Positions 5,934-7,277 of a DNA stretch of 7,277 nt are shown in pieces; position 1 is the stretch's first letter; every line of letters starts with the position of its first letter. The notes beneath the pieces were generated by a model. The model was not told where the DNA came from. It worked only from the letters and a program-made list of their open reading frames with translations, and made no database searches. The translations under genes were made by a program, and so were the position numbers. This stretch comes from Chloroflexota bacterium. GTDB taxonomy: Bacteria; Chloroflexota; Anaerolineae; Anaerolineales; Villigracilaceae. The stretch lies in contig JAJYOO010000113.1 in assembly GCA_021796155.1 (NCBI GenBank), positions 1 through 7,277 on the forward strand, given 5' to 3'.

Positions 5934-7254
5934 TTCGACGACTTAGCCGAGAAACCAATTTATCCCATAACTTGCTTAAGTTCAACTCGTTACCAGCATC
6001 AAAACTGATCTTGTAATTCAAAAGTAGCGGAATTAAAGGAACAGCCAGTTCCAACCCGGTATGCAAGTCGACTTTAGACTGCAAGACCTGGGCAAGCTCA
6101 TCCACCGCGAGACGCAAATCGGTATCCAATTGCGTCATCTGGCGCGACTGCAAATGAATCAGTGATCGGCGGACTGCATCAAGAATCTCGCGCAACTCGC
6201 GATCGGCTTCGATTTCATTATGCCTCATGGATTGTAATGCGTCCAACAATTCCCTAACTGTCTGTTGCTGCTGGGTATTTAGTTGCTTGTAAATAACTGA
6301 CTGTCCTCGTTTCAGGTCTTCCTGACCAATCAGCAAGCGATCAAGTTTGTTTTGGATTGCTCGAGTTTCAGCTGATGGCTCCGACTTGGTCGGCGCGCCA
6401 ATCACTTTCCTCAATGCATTGCGCATTTCATCTGCGGTGCCGTATCGCGCATCGGGTTCTCTTGCCAGTGCCCGTTCGACTACATTGACAATAGGCTGCG
6501 GCAAACCAGGCTTAAACGAAAGCAAAGACGGCGGGTCAGTCTCAATAATTGCCCCTACCAGATCCTTATCTTCCGCGATATCGTAAGGAGCATGACCGGT
6601 CAGCATAAAGTAGAGAATAGCTCCTAACCCATAGATGTCACTGCGGGGATCCAGCCTTTGGAAATCAGTCAGTGCTTCCGGCGCGGTGAACTCATGAATA
6701 CGATAACCGCGCTCGCCCAGGTTGGTAATGCGCCGCAACTCTGTTGATTGAAAACATTTGGCGCTACCCAGATCAGTCAGCTGTACCGAAAATTTACCCA
6801 ACTCTTTTTTTACAAATAGACTTGCGGGCTTAAGACTGCGATGGACTACATTTTCCTGGTGTAAATACCCAATGATATCTAGCGCTATGTTTATAATAGC
6901 AACAGCATCATTAACCGTGAGAGATCCACGCTCTGCTACAAACTCACCCAGATTCTGACCCTCGATCATTTCCGTGGCAAACCAGAGCATGTTTTCTGTG
7001 AGACCCTGCGTTAAAAAGCGCACTAGGTGAGGATGACGCAATCTGGCGCAGTTTCCGGCCTCGCGCAAGAATCGTTCCTTGTCTTTTTCACTCGCCGAAT
7101 TATTTAGCAAGAGAAAATGCAGAACGACCAACTGATTGGTGCGCTCGGGAGATGCCTGCCACACCTCGCCCGGGCCGTCAGCGGTTAGCTTATTTACCAG
7201 CTTGAAGCCTGGAATAACGCCAGCATATCCACTGTTCATGTCAGACATACTCAT
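5902..7254 (-). CDS. Ser/Thr protein kinase-fold protein, probable pseudokinase, with C-terminal coiled coil
   Basis: Numbering from the ATG at 7254 gives 450 residues. Residues about 17-285 have the Hanks-type kinase fold: FLREAGNCARLRHPHLV with the helix-C Glu E65, the VVHRSLKPASLFV catalytic-loop equivalent, DLG at 161-163 in place of DFG, APE at 191-193 and SDIYGLGAILYFMLTGHAPY. Key residues are missing. The first two glycines of the Gly-rich loop are T24 and D26, the ATP-anchoring Lys of VAIK is H46 in VVLHFL, the HRD Asp is S140, and the following Asn is S145. Phosphotransfer is therefore unlikely; a signalling scaffold or sensor role is inferred. Residues about 295-395 are Gln/Leu/Glu-rich and probably coiled coil. 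Residues 398-440 (DLHTGLELAVPLIPLLLNYK...LWDKLVSRL) resemble a C-terminal module I associate with bacterial multidomain signalling proteins; this is a recollection. No membrane helix is evident. The ATG at 7248 (codon 3) is the better start because AGGA precedes it by 5 nt. The promoter lies outside the window. It converges on the lipoprotein gene. Confidence 0.92.
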   Translation of the reverse strand: MSMSDMNSGYAGVIPGFKLVNKLTADGPGEVWQASPERTNQLVVLHFLLLNNSASEKDKERFLREAGNCARLRHPHLVRFLTQGLTENMLWFATEMIEGQNLGEFVAERGSLTVNDAVAIINIALDIIGYLHQENVVHRSLKPASLFVKKELGKFSVQLTDLGSAKCFQSTELRRITNLGERGYRIHEFTAPEALTDFQRLDPRSDIYGLGAILYFMLTGHAPYDIAEDKDLVGAIIETDPPSLLSFKPGLPQPIVNVVERALAREPDARYGTADEMRNALRKVIGAPTKSEPSAETRAIQNKLDRLLIGQEDLKRGQSVIYKQLNTQQQQTVRELLDALQSMRHNEIEADRELREILDAVRRSLIHLQSRQMTQLDTDLRLAVDELAQVLQSKVDLHTGLELAVPLIPLLLNYKISFDAGNELNLSKLWDKLVSRLSRRTKGQVYGGNK

Positions 7255-7259
7255 CCTTT
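7254..7259 (-). promoter_or_regulatory. Ribosome binding site that favours a start at 7248
   Basis: On the minus strand AAAGGA (7259-7254) touches or overlaps the first ATG (7254), leaving no spacer for it, but lies 5 nt before the ATG at 7248. The mature start is therefore probably MSDMNSGY, two residues shorter than the longest frame. Confidence 0.55.
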
Positions 7260-7277
7260 GTTTGACTTCTTGGAACT

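Noticed and set aside
6000..6060. Hydrophobic stretch of the pseudokinase (LELAVPLIPLLLNYKISF) as a membrane helix
   Set aside because: It is about 15 residues, interrupted by two prolines and followed by charged residues; a strand-rich domain core fits better than a transmembrane segment.

Overview
The window looks like a piece of a bacterial chromosome, most likely Chloroflexota (class Anaerolineae). That assignment is inferred from style, not from a marker gene. The main clue is a very large lipoprotein with a Thr/Pro-rich linker joining an NPCBM-type domain to LVIVD-type propeller repeats and a parallel beta-helix. A Ser/Thr kinase-like protein lies nearby. No rRNA, tRNA, CRISPR array or intact mobile element was seen.

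Layout. (1) Bases 1-625 hold a type II toxin-antitoxin module: the last 65 codons of a Phd/YefM-like antitoxin overlap by 20 nt a complete PIN-domain (VapC-type) toxin with all four acidic active-site residues. (2) Bases 626-884 are a short intergenic leader with a possible extended -10 promoter and a strong AGGAGG ribosome binding site. (3) Bases 885-5123 encode one 1412-residue lipoprotein. Its order is lipobox signal peptide, NPCBM-like carbohydrate-binding domain, Thr/Pro linker, 14 propeller blades (best read as two seven-bladed propellers), Pro-rich linker, beta-helix and a NosD-like tail. No catalytic domain is recognisable, so it is probably a surface binding or scaffold protein. (4) Bases 5124-5901 are a 778-bp gap with no convincing gene. 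It holds a weak hairpin, a short direct repeat, a 7-codon ORF behind a perfect Shine-Dalgarno sequence, and two small doubtful ORFs. (5) Bases 5902-7254, minus strand, encode a Ser/Thr kinase-fold protein that has lost the usual catalytic residues (VAIK Lys, HRD Asp and the following Asn) and is therefore probably a pseudokinase. A coiled coil and a short conserved-looking C-terminal module follow, with no transmembrane segment.

How the genes relate. The toxin-antitoxin pair is a self-contained unit. The lipoprotein gene appears monocistronic. The pseudokinase gene converges on it across the gap, so nothing here shows that the two are co-regulated. The points most worth a second look are the triple loss of catalytic residues in the kinase-like protein, its C-terminal module, and the 2 x 7 blade count of the lipoprotein.
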